A DNA stretch of 64,000 nt from Blautia sp. OF03-15BH (lineage in GTDB: Bacteria; Bacillota; Clostridia; Lachnospirales; Lachnospiraceae): NCBI RefSeq assembly GCF_003463065.1, contig NZ_QSCM01000009.1:59718-123717 (forward strand), written 5' to 3'. The notes under the pieces were generated by a model that saw only the letters and a program-made list of their open reading frames with translations, searched no databases and was not told the origin of the DNA. Position 1 is the stretch's first letter. Each line of letters starts with the position of its first letter. Of the stretch, positions 1 through 7,267 are shown one piece after another. Made by a program: the position numbers and the translations under genes.

Positions 1-152
1 GATCTGTGAACGCCACGATGGAATAGCCTCTTTTCTGGTACTCTTCCTTGATCTGTTCCTTGGTCAGTTTTCCATCGGAGATCACAGTATGACAGTGCAG
101 ATTTGCCTTGTAAAATTTACCCTCTCCCGGGAAAAAATCATAATCCTTCATT
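1..152 (-). CDS. PHP-domain phosphoesterase, N-terminal part (runs off the left edge)
   Basis: Only the first 50 codons lie in the window. Residues 17-26 contain NLHCHT followed by SDG, and the fragment ends VAFTD. This is the first metal-binding HxH motif and the next strand of the PHP fold, found in metal-dependent phosphoesterases such as histidinol-phosphatase-like and PolX/DnaE PHP domains. The ATG at 152 is preceded by GGAGGG at a 7-nt spacing, which supports the start. The substrate cannot be told from the fragment. It lies downstream of, and on the same strand as, the small unknown gene and the HAD phosphatase, so the three may form one operon. Confidence 0.85.
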
Positions 153-180
153 TACTTGCCCTCCATACATCAGGATGGGT

Positions 181-393
181 CTATTGTACCACAGAATGAA
201 GAGCTGCGGCATACTTTCTTTTCCGTTCTTCCATTTTTCCTTCCTGGAAAAAATCTCCTCTTTTGCAGTAACGGTTGATGGGTTCATGGGAAAACATATA
301 CAGCCGGTTGACTTTTTCCCCGAGAAGGCCCTCGGGATCGTCAATGACCGGTGCTCCGGGCCAGATTGCCGCCCTTCTTAAATAATCTTCCAT
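181..393 (-). CDS. Small hypothetical protein, 70 aa
   Basis: I do not recognise this protein. It starts 6 nt after the HAD phosphatase stop and has GGTGAT just upstream, so it could be translated by coupling. It is charged and soluble, with no signal peptide or membrane segment, and begins MEDYLRRAAIWPG. The composition reads like real protein rather than a shadow frame, but another frame of similar length (138-344) overlaps it. It may be a remnant of a longer gene. It sits between a HAD phosphatase and a PHP gene on the same strand. Confidence 0.45.
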   Translation of the reverse strand: MEDYLRRAAIWPGAPVIDDPEGLLGEKVNRLYMFSHEPINRYCKRGDFFQEGKMEERKRKYAAALHSVVQ

Positions 394-399
394 CCGTTA

Positions 400-945
400 T
401 CACCAGCCTAACTGCTTCTTATTCTCCATCTGCTTATCCAGCATCTCGATGAGTGCTGGGATTTCACTGGGATCACAGACCACATAATCCGGCGTTTCCT
501 CCTCATTTTCCGGCTTCATCCGGTACCGGGGACTGTAACCTGCCAGCACGGAAGTAATTCCCATTCGGTTGGCTCCGACGATATCACGCTCCAGGTTATT
601 TCCGATCATAATTATATACTTTTTGTCCGCCTCTTCAAGGTTCATTTTCTCCATGGCCGTCTTAAACATTTCTCCGGCCGGTTTGCAGACACCTACAGTC
701 TCAGAGATTGCGCGCACCTCGAAATAAGTCTCCATCTCGTGCTGCTGATAAATATTATCAAAGGATTCCACCAGGCCGTCCGCCACCAGAGCCACCCGGA
801 AACCCGCATTTTTCAGCTGAAAAAGGACTTCTTTGATTCCCGTAAAAAATTCTGCATGATCTACAACGTCACCTTTTATTCTCACCTCGGTGGATTCATC
901 CACCAGCGTATCTCCACTGTCCAGAAAAATAATCGCATTTCTCAT
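400..945 (-). CDS. HAD-family hydrolase (phosphatase-like), 181 aa
   Basis: A haloacid-dehalogenase-superfamily hydrolase, probably a small-molecule phosphatase. Motif I is IIFLDSGDTLV near residue 5: the nucleophile Asp is present, but the usual DxDGT reads DSGDT, so the second Asp is at a shifted place. Motif III Lys is in VCKPAGEMF. Motif IV is in the stretch GNNLERDIVGANRMG, typical of subfamily IA. The cap is short. The gene has its own extended -10 promoter upstream and leads the small operon with the 70-aa gene and the PHP gene. The substrate is unknown. Confidence 0.85.
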   Translation of the reverse strand: MRNAIIFLDSGDTLVDESTEVRIKGDVVDHAEFFTGIKEVLFQLKNAGFRVALVADGLVESFDNIYQQHEMETYFEVRAISETVGVCKPAGEMFKTAMEKMNLEEADKKYIIMIGNNLERDIVGANRMGITSVLAGYSPRYRMKPENEEETPDYVVCDPSEIPALIEMLDKQMENKKQLGW

Positions 946-970
946 GATTTTTTACCCCTTTCTTTCTGTT

Positions 971-979
971 ATTATAACA
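971..979 (-). promoter_or_regulatory. Extended -10 promoter for the HAD gene
   Basis: On the minus strand the sequence reads TGTTATAAT, a perfect -10 hexamer with the TGn extension. No good -35 is seen at 17 nt. It lies about 26 nt before the HAD start codon. Confidence 0.6.
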
Positions 980-1050
980 GGCCTACGGGGTTTTTTTCTA
1001 TACATGAATATGCCGAATTTATATATTTTTGTAACCTTCCATTTCAAAAA

Positions 1051-1092
1051 AAGACCATGTCCCCGGATCTCTTCTGATCTGAAAACATGGTC
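1051..1092 (-). terminator. Rho-independent terminator after the hybrid histidine kinase
   Basis: The arms GACCATGT (1053-1060) and ACATGGTC (1085-1092) form an 8-bp stem. On the minus strand it is followed by a run of seven T. It begins just past the kinase stop codon. Confidence 0.8.
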
Positions 1093-1096
1093 TTTT

Positions 1097-2785
1097 CTAT
1101 AATAATGCCAATTCCAGCTCTTCCAGCATGGTTTCCACCTTGAAGGGTTTGGCGATATGACCGTTCATTCCCGCTGCCAGAGCTTTCTTCCGGTCCTCGT
1201 CAAAAGCGTTGGCCGTCATGGCCAGGATGGGAATCTTTCCTCTGGTTCCGAGCAGGTTCCGGATCGCCTTTGTCGCCTCGTAGCCGTTCATTTTCGGCAT
1301 CTGGATATCCATGAGAACTGCGTCATAATAATCCTCCGGCTTCTTTTTCAGAGTTTCCACACATTCCTCGCCGTCTCTGGTCCACTCTGCCTGAAGGCCA
1401 CATTCCTCCAGAAGCGTCACTGCAATCTCCGCGTTAAGCTCGTTGTCCTCCGCCATCAGAATCCGTTTCCCTTTCAGCATTTCCGCAAGATCTGCCCTTC
1501 CATTCTCTTTCTCGCGCTCGGGATCCGGTCCATCTGCCAGAGCAAACGGAAGCCGTATGATAATCTTCGTGCCGGCTCCAACCTGGCTTTCCACCTCGAT
1601 AGAACCATCCATAAGCTCCGTCAGGGCTTTCACGATGGGAAGCCCCAGGCCGGTTCCCGTCACCTTGCTCTCCGTACTGGTTCGTTCGCGGGTAAACTCT
1701 TCAAAAATGTGAGGCAGGTACTCCTCACTCATTCCGATGCCTGTATCTGTAATCTCAAAACGGTAGGAAACCCAGCCTTCTTTTTTGCAGGGCTCTTCCT
1801 GGATCCGCACAGAAACACTGCCGCCCTCCGGCGTATACTTGATGGAATTGCTCACAACATTCAGAAGAATCTCCCGCACTTTGGTCCGGTCGCAGCGCAC
1901 ATATTCATGCTCCACCTGAAACTCGCAGCGGTAAGTCAGCCCTTTCTTGCTGACCGCCGGCTCAAAAACTGCATTCAGCGCTTCCTTCAGCTCCTCAAAA
2001 TAGCCCACTTCCATTTTCAGTGTGGCTTTACCGCTCTCGATTCTGGCCATCTCCAGCACATAGTTGATGAGAGACAGAAGAAAGGAACTGGAGGAACGGA
2101 TCTTCTGGATATAATCCCTGGCCCGCTCTTTTTCATCCATATGTTTTTCCAGCAATTCGGAAAAACCGATGATCGCATTCATGGGCGTCCGGATATCATG
2201 ACTCATATTGAAGAGGAAGCGCGTTTTTGCCTCATTGGCCAGCTGTGCCTCCTTCGCCGCTTTTTCCAGCTCCTCTGCATGCACCTGGTCCCTGTAACGC
2301 CGCAGCTCAAACTGCCAGTAACCCAGCGTCACGAGAATGGTCAGCGCAATTACCAGAAGATAACCACCCGCCGCCTGCGTCGTTGACACCCAGCCACCCT
2401 GAGGGACAATCTCAAAATACCAGGTGTCGTTCGGTACCTCACAGGCTACCTCCATCGTATTCTCAAGGCCTCCGTCCTGGCACTGAGCGATGGAAACCCT
2501 CTCCCCGGTAGACATGGTCCGCTTCCAGATCCGGTAGTGGTAGCCCACATCCTTCAGTTTATCCAGCTCAATCTCATCGATGAATTTTTCCCAGTTGATA
2601 ACCAGGAATGAAAAACCCCAGAAGGTCTCCTTCCCCTCTTTCATAAAATAGATCGGATTGAAGAGCAGCATTCCGGTTCCACCCTGCTTCAGCTCAAAAG
2701 GTCCTGCAATCGTGTACTCTTTGCTGTCCCTGGCCAGTCTGGCCTCCATTCTACGCTCCGAATTTTCCAGCATATCAAGACCCAT
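1097..2785 (-). CDS. Hybrid sensor histidine kinase/response regulator with truncated CHASE domain (possible 5'-deleted pseudogene)
   Basis: Order of parts: C-terminal half of a CHASE-type extracellular sensor (1 to about 130), one membrane segment (about 138-158), coiled coil, HisKA with phospho-acceptor H196 in SHDIRTPMN, HATPase_c with N-box NVVSNSIKYTPEGG, DTGIGM and GTGLGLPI, and a receiver domain with D493 in LMDIQMPKMNG and Lys in AKPF. Signalling motifs are intact. The frame upstream of the ATG continues with YPLEGNEAA, the conserved core of CHASE domains, until an in-frame TGA near 2828-2830. CHASE domains are normally flanked by two membrane helices, but the first helix and the front of the sensor are missing. 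Only about 140 nt, holding the rplQ terminator, separate the break from rplQ. No promoter is seen. The kinase core could still be made, but sensing is probably lost. Confidence 0.85.
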   Translation of the reverse strand: MGLDMLENSERRMEARLARDSKEYTIAGPFELKQGGTGMLLFNPIYFMKEGKETFWGFSFLVINWEKFIDEIELDKLKDVGYHYRIWKRTMSTGERVSIAQCQDGGLENTMEVACEVPNDTWYFEIVPQGGWVSTTQAAGGYLLVIALTILVTLGYWQFELRRYRDQVHAEELEKAAKEAQLANEAKTRFLFNMSHDIRTPMNAIIGFSELLEKHMDEKERARDYIQKIRSSSSFLLSLINYVLEMARIESGKATLKMEVGYFEELKEALNAVFEPAVSKKGLTYRCEFQVEHEYVRCDRTKVREILLNVVSNSIKYTPEGGSVSVRIQEEPCKKEGWVSYRFEITDTGIGMSEEYLPHIFEEFTRERTSTESKVTGTGLGLPIVKALTELMDGSIEVESQVGAGTKIIIRLPFALADGPDPEREKENGRADLAEMLKGKRILMAEDNELNAEIAVTLLEECGLQAEWTRDGEECVETLKKKPEDYYDAVLMDIQMPKMNGYEATKAIRNLLGTRGKIPILAMTANAFDEDRKKALAAGMNGHIAKPFKVETMLEELELALL

Positions 2786-2920
2786 GGCCGCCTCATTTCC
2801 CTCCAGGGGATATATCTGGTTGAAATGTCACCTAAAAAAATATCTGCGCACTTACTGCTATGGAAGTTCCTTTTTAAAAACGGTGTCTAATCGAAATACA
2901 AAAAGAAAAATGAACGCAAA

Positions 2921-2950
2921 AAAGACCCTACAGAAAAATCTGCAAGGTCC
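2921..2950 (-). terminator. Terminator of the rpmJ-rplQ unit
   Basis: The arms GACCCTACAGA (2924-2934) and TCTGCAAGGTC (2939-2949) form a hairpin with a few imperfect pairs. On the minus strand it is followed by six T. It lies 22 nt after the rplQ stop. Confidence 0.8.
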
Positions 2951-2971
2951 ATTTTTTTCATCAATCTCAGA

Positions 2972-3490
2972 TTAAACCAGCTCCAGAACAACTTCCATAG
3001 CTGCGTCACCTTTACGGAGACCAATCTTAACGATTCTTGTGTAACCACCGTTGCGGTTAGCGTATTTCGGAGCGATCTCGTTGAAGAGTTTCTCAGTAAG
3101 ATCGATCTCTTTTGCTTTCTTACCCTCAACCTCTTTTACAGGGTAGAGAACTTTAGCCATCTGACGACGAGCATGCAGTTTGGAAGGAGCATCTTTCTTG
3201 ATCTCTTTCTGAACTTCATCGTAAACGGTTGTTTTCTTTCCGTCAACAACCTCTTTTACTCTCTTGCCGTCTTTGTCCTTGCGGGCAACTTTAGCGGTAA
3301 CAGTAACGGTCTCAAAGTTGTCTTTCTCACGTACTGCCATAGCGATCAGGCCTTCAGCGACCTTGCGGATCTCTTTTGCCTTTGCCTCGGTAGTAACGAT
3401 TTTGCCGTGCTGGATCAGAGCGGTAACCTGGCTTCTGATCAGTGCTTTTCTCTGGTCTGCAGTTCTGCTAAGTTTTCTATAACCTGCCAT
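2972..3490 (-). CDS. rplQ: 50S ribosomal protein L17
   Basis: L17 binds 23S rRNA near the exit side of the 50S subunit. The N terminus MAGYRKLSRTADQRKAL and the ending GDAAMEVVLELV are typical. At 172 aa it is longer than the usual 115-130. The extra length is a lysine/glutamate-rich insertion of about 50 residues in the middle (around residues 70-125), as seen in several Clostridia. The start is the ATG at 3490, preceded by GGAGGAAAAGAAT. It is the last gene of the alpha-operon part and is followed by a terminator. Confidence 0.97.
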   Translation of the reverse strand: MAGYRKLSRTADQRKALIRSQVTALIQHGKIVTTEAKAKEIRKVAEGLIAMAVREKDNFETVTVTAKVARKDKDGKRVKEVVDGKKTTVYDEVQKEIKKDAPSKLHARRQMAKVLYPVKEVEGKKAKEIDLTEKLFNEIAPKYANRNGGYTRIVKIGLRKGDAAMEVVLELV

Positions 3491-3620
3491 TATTCTTTTC
3501 CTCCATTTGTGGAACACCAGTTAATGCTCTTCGGTCTTACTTAAAAGGTGCTGTCTCGTCCATTCATGTTATTTCTGTAAAAGCCCGGTCGTGAGCCTCA
3601 CAGATAGTAGCTGCGATCGA

Positions 3621-4580
3621 TCACTCGTCGCTGGGGTTCAGCTGTAAGCCTAACTCCTTCAGTTTGCCTAAAACTTCTTCCAGGGACTTGCGGCCCAGGT
3701 TACGAACCTTCATCATATCCTCGGAAGTTCTGTTGCAGAGCTCCTCAACGGTATTGATGCCGGCACGTTTCAGGCAGTTATAAGAACGAACGGAAAGTTC
3801 CAGCTCGTCGATGTTCATCTCCAGAACCTTTTCCTTCTCGTTGTCTTCTTTTTCAATCATGACCTCTGCGGATTTTGCATTCTCAGAAAGGTCGATAAAG
3901 AGATTCAGGTGTGCACTGAGTACCTTAGCGGCAAGGCTGACTGCCTCGTCCGGAGCCAGAGTTCCATTGGTCCATACGTCCAGTGTCAGTTTATCATAAT
4001 CGGTAACCTGACCCACACGGGTATTCTCCACCTTCAGATTGACACGCTCAACAGGAGTGTAGATGGAATCTACAGCGATCACACCGATGGGCATATCATC
4101 TGTTTTGCCTTTTTCAGCACTTACATATCCACGACCCTTGGTGATGGTCAGCTCCATGTACAGCTTGCTGTCAGCTCCGCCGTTCAGGGTAGCAATGACC
4201 TGATCCGGATTCATGATCTCGATATCCTGATCAGCCTGAATGTCAGCTCCGGTTACAACGCCTTCGCCTTCAAACTCAATGTAAGCAACTTTCGGCTCAT
4301 TGGTCTCACTGGAATTTTTGATTGCCAGTGATTTGATATTCATAATAATTTCAGTGACATCTTCTTTTACGCCCGGAATAGAACTGAATTCATGCAGGAC
4401 GCCTTCGATTTTAACCTGGCTGACAGCCGCGCCCGGAAGGGAGGACAGCATAATTCTGCGAAGAGAATTGCCCAGGGTGGTGCCATAACCTCTTTCCAGA
4501 GGTTCCACAACAAATCTTCCGTACTTCTTGTCTTCTGAAATCTCAGCTATCTCAATTTTTGGTTTGTTGAAATCGAACAT
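3621..4580 (-). CDS. rpoA: DNA-directed RNA polymerase subunit alpha
   Basis: 319 aa, the usual length. The N-terminal domain (about 1-230) carries the dimerisation and assembly region with the motif GYGTTLGNSLRR and the segment SLPGAAVSQ. The C-terminal domain (about 250-312) has the helix-hairpin-helix that contacts UP elements and activators, ending RNLGRKSLEEVLGKL. The RBS is AAGGAGGGG. A 123-nt spacer with inverted repeats separates it from rpsD upstream. rplQ follows. Confidence 0.98.
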   Translation of the reverse strand: MFDFNKPKIEIAEISEDKKYGRFVVEPLERGYGTTLGNSLRRIMLSSLPGAAVSQVKIEGVLHEFSSIPGVKEDVTEIIMNIKSLAIKNSSETNEPKVAYIEFEGEGVVTGADIQADQDIEIMNPDQVIATLNGGADSKLYMELTITKGRGYVSAEKGKTDDMPIGVIAVDSIYTPVERVNLKVENTRVGQVTDYDKLTLDVWTNGTLAPDEAVSLAAKVLSAHLNLFIDLSENAKSAEVMIEKEDNEKEKVLEMNIDELELSVRSYNCLKRAGINTVEELCNRTSEDMMKVRNLGRKSLEEVLGKLKELGLQLNPSDE

Positions 4581-4603
4581 AAGCCCCTCCTTTTTTGGGT
4601 TTT

Positions 4604-4682
4604 AGAATCATGAGGGTGATCCCGAAGGAAACCTCAAGCGTGCCTGGTAAAACAGACACGCTCGGAAGTTTTCCAGGATTCT
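4604..4682 (-). other. Structured spacer between rpsD and rpoA
   Basis: Outer arms AGAATC (4604-4609) and GATTCT (4677-4682) enclose a 6-bp hairpin, AGCGTG (4637-4642) with CACGCT (4657-4662). The spacer has no coding potential. It may be a processing, attenuation or protein-binding site. The class is not known to me. Confidence 0.4.
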
Positions 4683-4703
4683 GATACGAAAATGCGCTGT
4701 TAA

Positions 4704-5297
4704 TTATTTAGAATACAGCTCGACGATCAGCATCTCATCTACCGGAACGTCGATAACTTCTCTGGACGGAAGCTCTTTAACAACACCTTTCAGGTTCTCC
4801 TGATCAGACTCAAGCCACTCCGGAACCAGTCTTCCACCGGTTACCTCCAGAATGTCTTTGTATCTCTGCATGCTCTTAACTTTCTCTTTGATCTCGATGG
4901 TGTCACCGGCTTTTACAAGGTAAGACGGGATGTTTACCTGTTTGCCGTTAACGAGTACATGCTTGTGGTCAACGATCTGACGTGCTTCCTGTCTTGTACG
5001 AGCAAAGCCCAGACGGAAGATTACGTTGTCCAGACGGCTCTCCAGGATGGTCATCAGGTTGGTACCAGTCATACCCGGCATTCTCTCAGCCTTCTCATAG
5101 TAGTTGTGGAAGGGTTTCTCCAGAACGCCATAGATGAATTTTGCTTTCTGTTTCTCACGAAGCTGCAGACCGTACTCACTTACTTTACGGTTTGCTCTCT
5201 TCAGCTCTCTCGTGGATTTTTTATCAATTCCTAAATAGATCGGATCCAGGCCGAGGGATCTACATCTTTTCAGTACAGGAACTCTATTAACTGCCAT
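4704..5297 (-). CDS. rpsD: 30S ribosomal protein S4
   Basis: 197 aa. S4 nucleates 30S assembly by binding the 5' domain of 16S rRNA. Starts MAVNRVPVLKRCRSLGLDP. It has one N-terminal cysteine and lacks the zinc-binding Cys cluster, so it is the zinc-free form. The S4 RNA-binding domain lies at about 87-150, including SRLDNVIFRLGFARTRQEAR and VLVNGKQVNIPSY. It sits in the alpha-operon position between rpsK and rpoA, unlike Bacillus subtilis, where rpsD is monocistronic. Confidence 0.98.
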   Translation of the reverse strand: MAVNRVPVLKRCRSLGLDPIYLGIDKKSTRELKRANRKVSEYGLQLREKQKAKFIYGVLEKPFHNYYEKAERMPGMTGTNLMTILESRLDNVIFRLGFARTRQEARQIVDHKHVLVNGKQVNIPSYLVKAGDTIEIKEKVKSMQRYKDILEVTGGRLVPEWLESDQENLKGVVKELPSREVIDVPVDEMLIVELYSK

Positions 5298-5315
5298 CTC
5301 TCATTTACCTCCTAA

Positions 5316-5711
5316 TTAGACTCTTCTACGTTTCGGCGGGCGACAACCGTTGTGCGGTACCGGTGTTACGTCACGGATGCTGGTTACTTCCAGACCACAT
5401 GCCTGCAGTGCACGGATAGCAGCCTCACGTCCTGAACCCGGACCCTTTACAAAAACGTCAACAGTCTTTAAACCATGAATCAGAGCTGCTTTGGTAGCAG
5501 TCTCAGCAGCCATCTGTGCTGCATACGGAGTAGATTTCCTTGAACCTTTAAATCCCAGACCACCGGCACTTGCCCAAGATAAAGCATTTCCCTCAGCATC
5601 CGTCAGGGTAACGATGGTATTATTGAAGGAAGACTGAATATGTGCCTGTCCGCGTTCAACGTTTTTCTTTACGCGCTTTTTTGTCACTTTTTTGGTAACT
5701 TTTTTAGCCAT
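5316..5711 (-). CDS. rpsK: 30S ribosomal protein S11
   Basis: 131 aa, family-typical. S11 lies on the 30S platform near the E site. Recognised by AHIQSSFNNTIVTLTD, SAGGLGFKGSRKSTPYAAQ and the C terminus DVTPVPHNGCRPPKRRRV. The N terminus is a lysine-rich tail, MAKKVTKKVTKKRVKKN. It lies 42 nt after rpsM and 18 nt before rpsD. Confidence 0.98.
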   Translation of the reverse strand: MAKKVTKKVTKKRVKKNVERGQAHIQSSFNNTIVTLTDAEGNALSWASAGGLGFKGSRKSTPYAAQMAAETATKAALIHGLKTVDVFVKGPGSGREAAIRALQACGLEVTSIRDVTPVPHNGCRPPKRRRV

Positions 5712-5753
5712 TTTTAAACTAACCTACTTTCTCAAATATTCAACGATGGTTTA

Positions 5754-6122
5754 TTATTTCTTCTTGTTAGCAACAGTTCTCTTCGGACCTTTTCTGGTAC
5801 GAGCGTTTGTCTTGGTCTTCTGGCCACGAACCGGAAGTCCTTTTCTATGACGAACACCTCTGTAGCATCCGATTTCCTGCAGTCTCTTAATGTTCATTGC
5901 GATCTCACGACGAAGATCACCCTCAACGGTAAGGGTCTCGTCGATTGCATCACGAATACGTCCTACTTCTTCATCGGTCAGATCTCTGACACGGGTATCC
6001 GGATTGACATTTGCCTTCTCCAGAACTTTTACGGAACTTGCTCTACCGATACCGTAGATATAAGTTAATCCGATCTCTACACGTTTTTCTCTTGGTAAGT
6101 CTACACCAGCAATACGAGCCAT
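5754..6122 (-). CDS. rpsM: 30S ribosomal protein S13
   Basis: 122 aa. S13 sits in the head of the 30S subunit and contacts the P-site tRNA and L5. It has the expected MARIAGVDLPREKRVEIGLT start, the helix-hairpin-helix TYIYGIGR, and the basic tail GQKTKTNARTRKGPKRT. The RBS GGAGGAAATGTTAC is close to the ATG. It is preceded by an unusually long 322-nt spacer after rpmJ. Confidence 0.98.
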   Translation of the reverse strand: MARIAGVDLPREKRVEIGLTYIYGIGRASSVKVLEKANVNPDTRVRDLTDEEVGRIRDAIDETLTVEGDLRREIAMNIKRLQEIGCYRGVRHRKGLPVRGQKTKTNARTRKGPKRTVANKKK

Positions 6123-6444
6123 GTAACATTTCCTCCATTAATATTTGATATCGTCTTAAATTGAGGCAGTGTGAATCTTTCTGATTCCACAGCCCAGCAC
6201 AGCGAAGCCATGCCTTTCCGTACACTCGAACTTATCTGTGAGGCGCTTTGCAGCACTCTACGTTCAACTGCCGACCCGGTACAAGTCGGGAGCGGTGGGC
6301 TAACCGCAGCGTCCGGTATTGTAAGCAATATACGGTGAAACAAGTCCACTTTCTATTGTTATCAGTGTTTCCACGCCTCCTGGCGTTTCGCACTGCAGCC
6401 GCTCTTCATTGTTTGGAAAATCTCAGTATAAAGTGTGAATAAAA
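6123..6444 (-). other. Structured rpmJ-rpsM spacer, 322 nt
   Basis: There is no convincing gene. It carries a row of hairpins: GGCAGTGTGAATC (6165-6177) with GATTCCACAGCC (6183-6194); CCGAC (6271-6275) with GTCGG (6285-6289); GCGGT (6292-6296) with ACCGC (6303-6307); and CAGTG plus ACGCC (6363-6377) with GGCGT plus CACTG (6382-6395). No T-run follows any of them, so they do not look like terminators. This could be a ribosomal-protein-binding leader for the rpsM part of the operon. Confidence 0.5.
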
Positions 6445-6558
6445 TCAACCCTGACGCTGTTTGTGCTTCGGATTCTCACAGATAATACGGATACTTCCTT
6501 TTCTCTTGATGACTTTGCATTTCTCGCAAATCGGTTTTACTGAAGATCTAACTTTCAT
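6445..6558 (-). CDS. rpmJ: 50S ribosomal protein L36
   Basis: 37 aa, starting MKVRSSVKPICEKCKVIKRK. It has the zinc-ribbon ligands C11, C14 and C27 plus H33 of the zinc-binding (C+) form. L36 stabilises the 23S rRNA near the peptidyl transferase region. The ATG at 6558 has the RBS AAGGAGGACC. It is the first gene after a strong internal promoter and 204 nt after infA. Confidence 0.96.
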   Translation of the reverse strand: MKVRSSVKPICEKCKVIKRKGSIRIICENPKHKQRQG

Positions 6559-6632
6559 GATGGTCCTCCTTTCCACCTTGTCGTGAACATTTGGGCATAA
6601 AAAAAATAAGCCCTTTGCACAGTTCGTGAATG

Positions 6633-6661
6633 AGTATAACACCTTACCTAATAAAAAGCAA
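6633..6661 (-). promoter_or_regulatory. Promoter for rpmJ-rpsM-rpsK-rpsD-rpoA-rplQ
   Basis: On the minus strand TTGCTT (6661-6656) and TATACT (6638-6633) are 17 nt apart. The initiation site would be near 6626, about 68 nt before rpmJ. It follows the infA terminator directly, so it makes the alpha-operon genes a separate unit. Confidence 0.75.
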
Positions 6662-6703
6662 GCTTTTTTTCGTTTTTTCTTGTTCACTTTTGGGGATTTT
6701 TTT

Positions 6704-6750
6704 AAAAAACCGCACTTCCGACGATTTTCACTCGTCTGAAGTGCGGTTTC
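6704..6750 (-). terminator. Strong terminator after infA
   Basis: The arms AAACCGCACTTC (from 6706) and GAAGTGCGGTTTC (6738-6750) pair over about 12 bp. The inner GACGA/TCGTC lengthens the stem. On the minus strand the stem ends in a T-run. It splits the adk-infA unit from rpmJ onward. Confidence 0.85.
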
Positions 6751-6762
6751 CTTTTATTTGGC

Positions 6763-6981
6763 TTATTTATCTCTCCAAATGATGCGTCCCTTGGACAGAT
6801 CATACGGGGACAGCTCGATGGTTACTTTATCACCCGGCAGGATACGGATGAAGTTCATCCGAAGCTTTCCGCTGATATGAGCCAGAACTACATGCTTGTT
6901 CTCCAGCTCTACTTTAAACATAGCGTTGGGTAATTTTTCCAGAACGGTTCCTTCTACTTCAATAACATCTGCTTTTGACAT
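6763..6981 (-). CDS. infA: Translation initiation factor IF-1
   Basis: 72 aa, exactly family length. A single S1-like OB-fold: MSKADVIEVEGTVLEKLPN, then HISGKLRMNFIRILPGD and the end GRIIWRDK. IF-1 binds the 30S A site during initiation. It lies just after the KOW-domain gene and is followed by a strong terminator. Confidence 0.98.
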   Translation of the reverse strand: MSKADVIEVEGTVLEKLPNAMFKVELENKHVVLAHISGKLRMNFIRILPGDKVTIELSPYDLSKGRIIWRDK

Positions 6982-6998
6982 CTGCCTTCAAAAACCTC

Positions 6999-7253
6999 CT
7001 ATGACTCTTTCCTGAGATATTGTTTTATGATTCGCTTGACCGCCTCATTGGTGAGGGGGGCTGGCACTTCTTCCGTGCCTTTTTTAATAACCTGAATGTG
7101 TTTCCGGTTCTTCCGTTTGGGAGAATCTGTGTTTTTCAGTTTTCCGTCGGAAAGCCAGACAAATCTTTCATCTGCTTTCACGATATAATAAAGGCTGCCT
7201 TTGTCATGTCCGGCCAGAGAATACGCCAGCATGCCCGGTCTGATCTCTTCCAT
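6999..7253 (-). CDS. KOW-domain RNA-binding protein, L14e-like
   Basis: A small basic protein of 84 aa found between map and infA in many Clostridia. The N-terminal part, MEEIRPGMLAYSLAGHDKG, is a KOW-type motif like that of ribosomal protein L14e and NusG-type proteins. The C-terminal half is basic and helical. It is presumed to be ribosome- or RNA-associated; its role is unknown. I chose the ATG at 7253 because GGAAGG lies 7 nt upstream. An ATG at 7268 would overlap the map stop as TAATG and cannot be excluded. Confidence 0.85.
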   Translation of the reverse strand: MEEIRPGMLAYSLAGHDKGSLYYIVKADERFVWLSDGKLKNTDSPKRKNRKHIQVIKKGTEEVPAPLTNEAVKRIIKQYLRKES

Positions 7254-7267
7254 AGATCTGCCTTCCA

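Noticed and set aside
138..344. 68-codon frame overlapping the small unknown gene
   Set aside because: It overlaps the PHP start and lacks a good RBS; the 181-393 frame is the better candidate.
1157..2386. 409-codon open frame on the plus strand opposite the hybrid kinase
   Set aside because: It lies fully opposite a well-supported gene, has no homology I recognise and no RBS; it is a by-product of codon use on the other strand.
6101..6349. 82-codon open frame inside the rpmJ-rpsM spacer
   Set aside because: It overlaps rpsM and reads as low-quality protein; the spacer looks like structured RNA instead.
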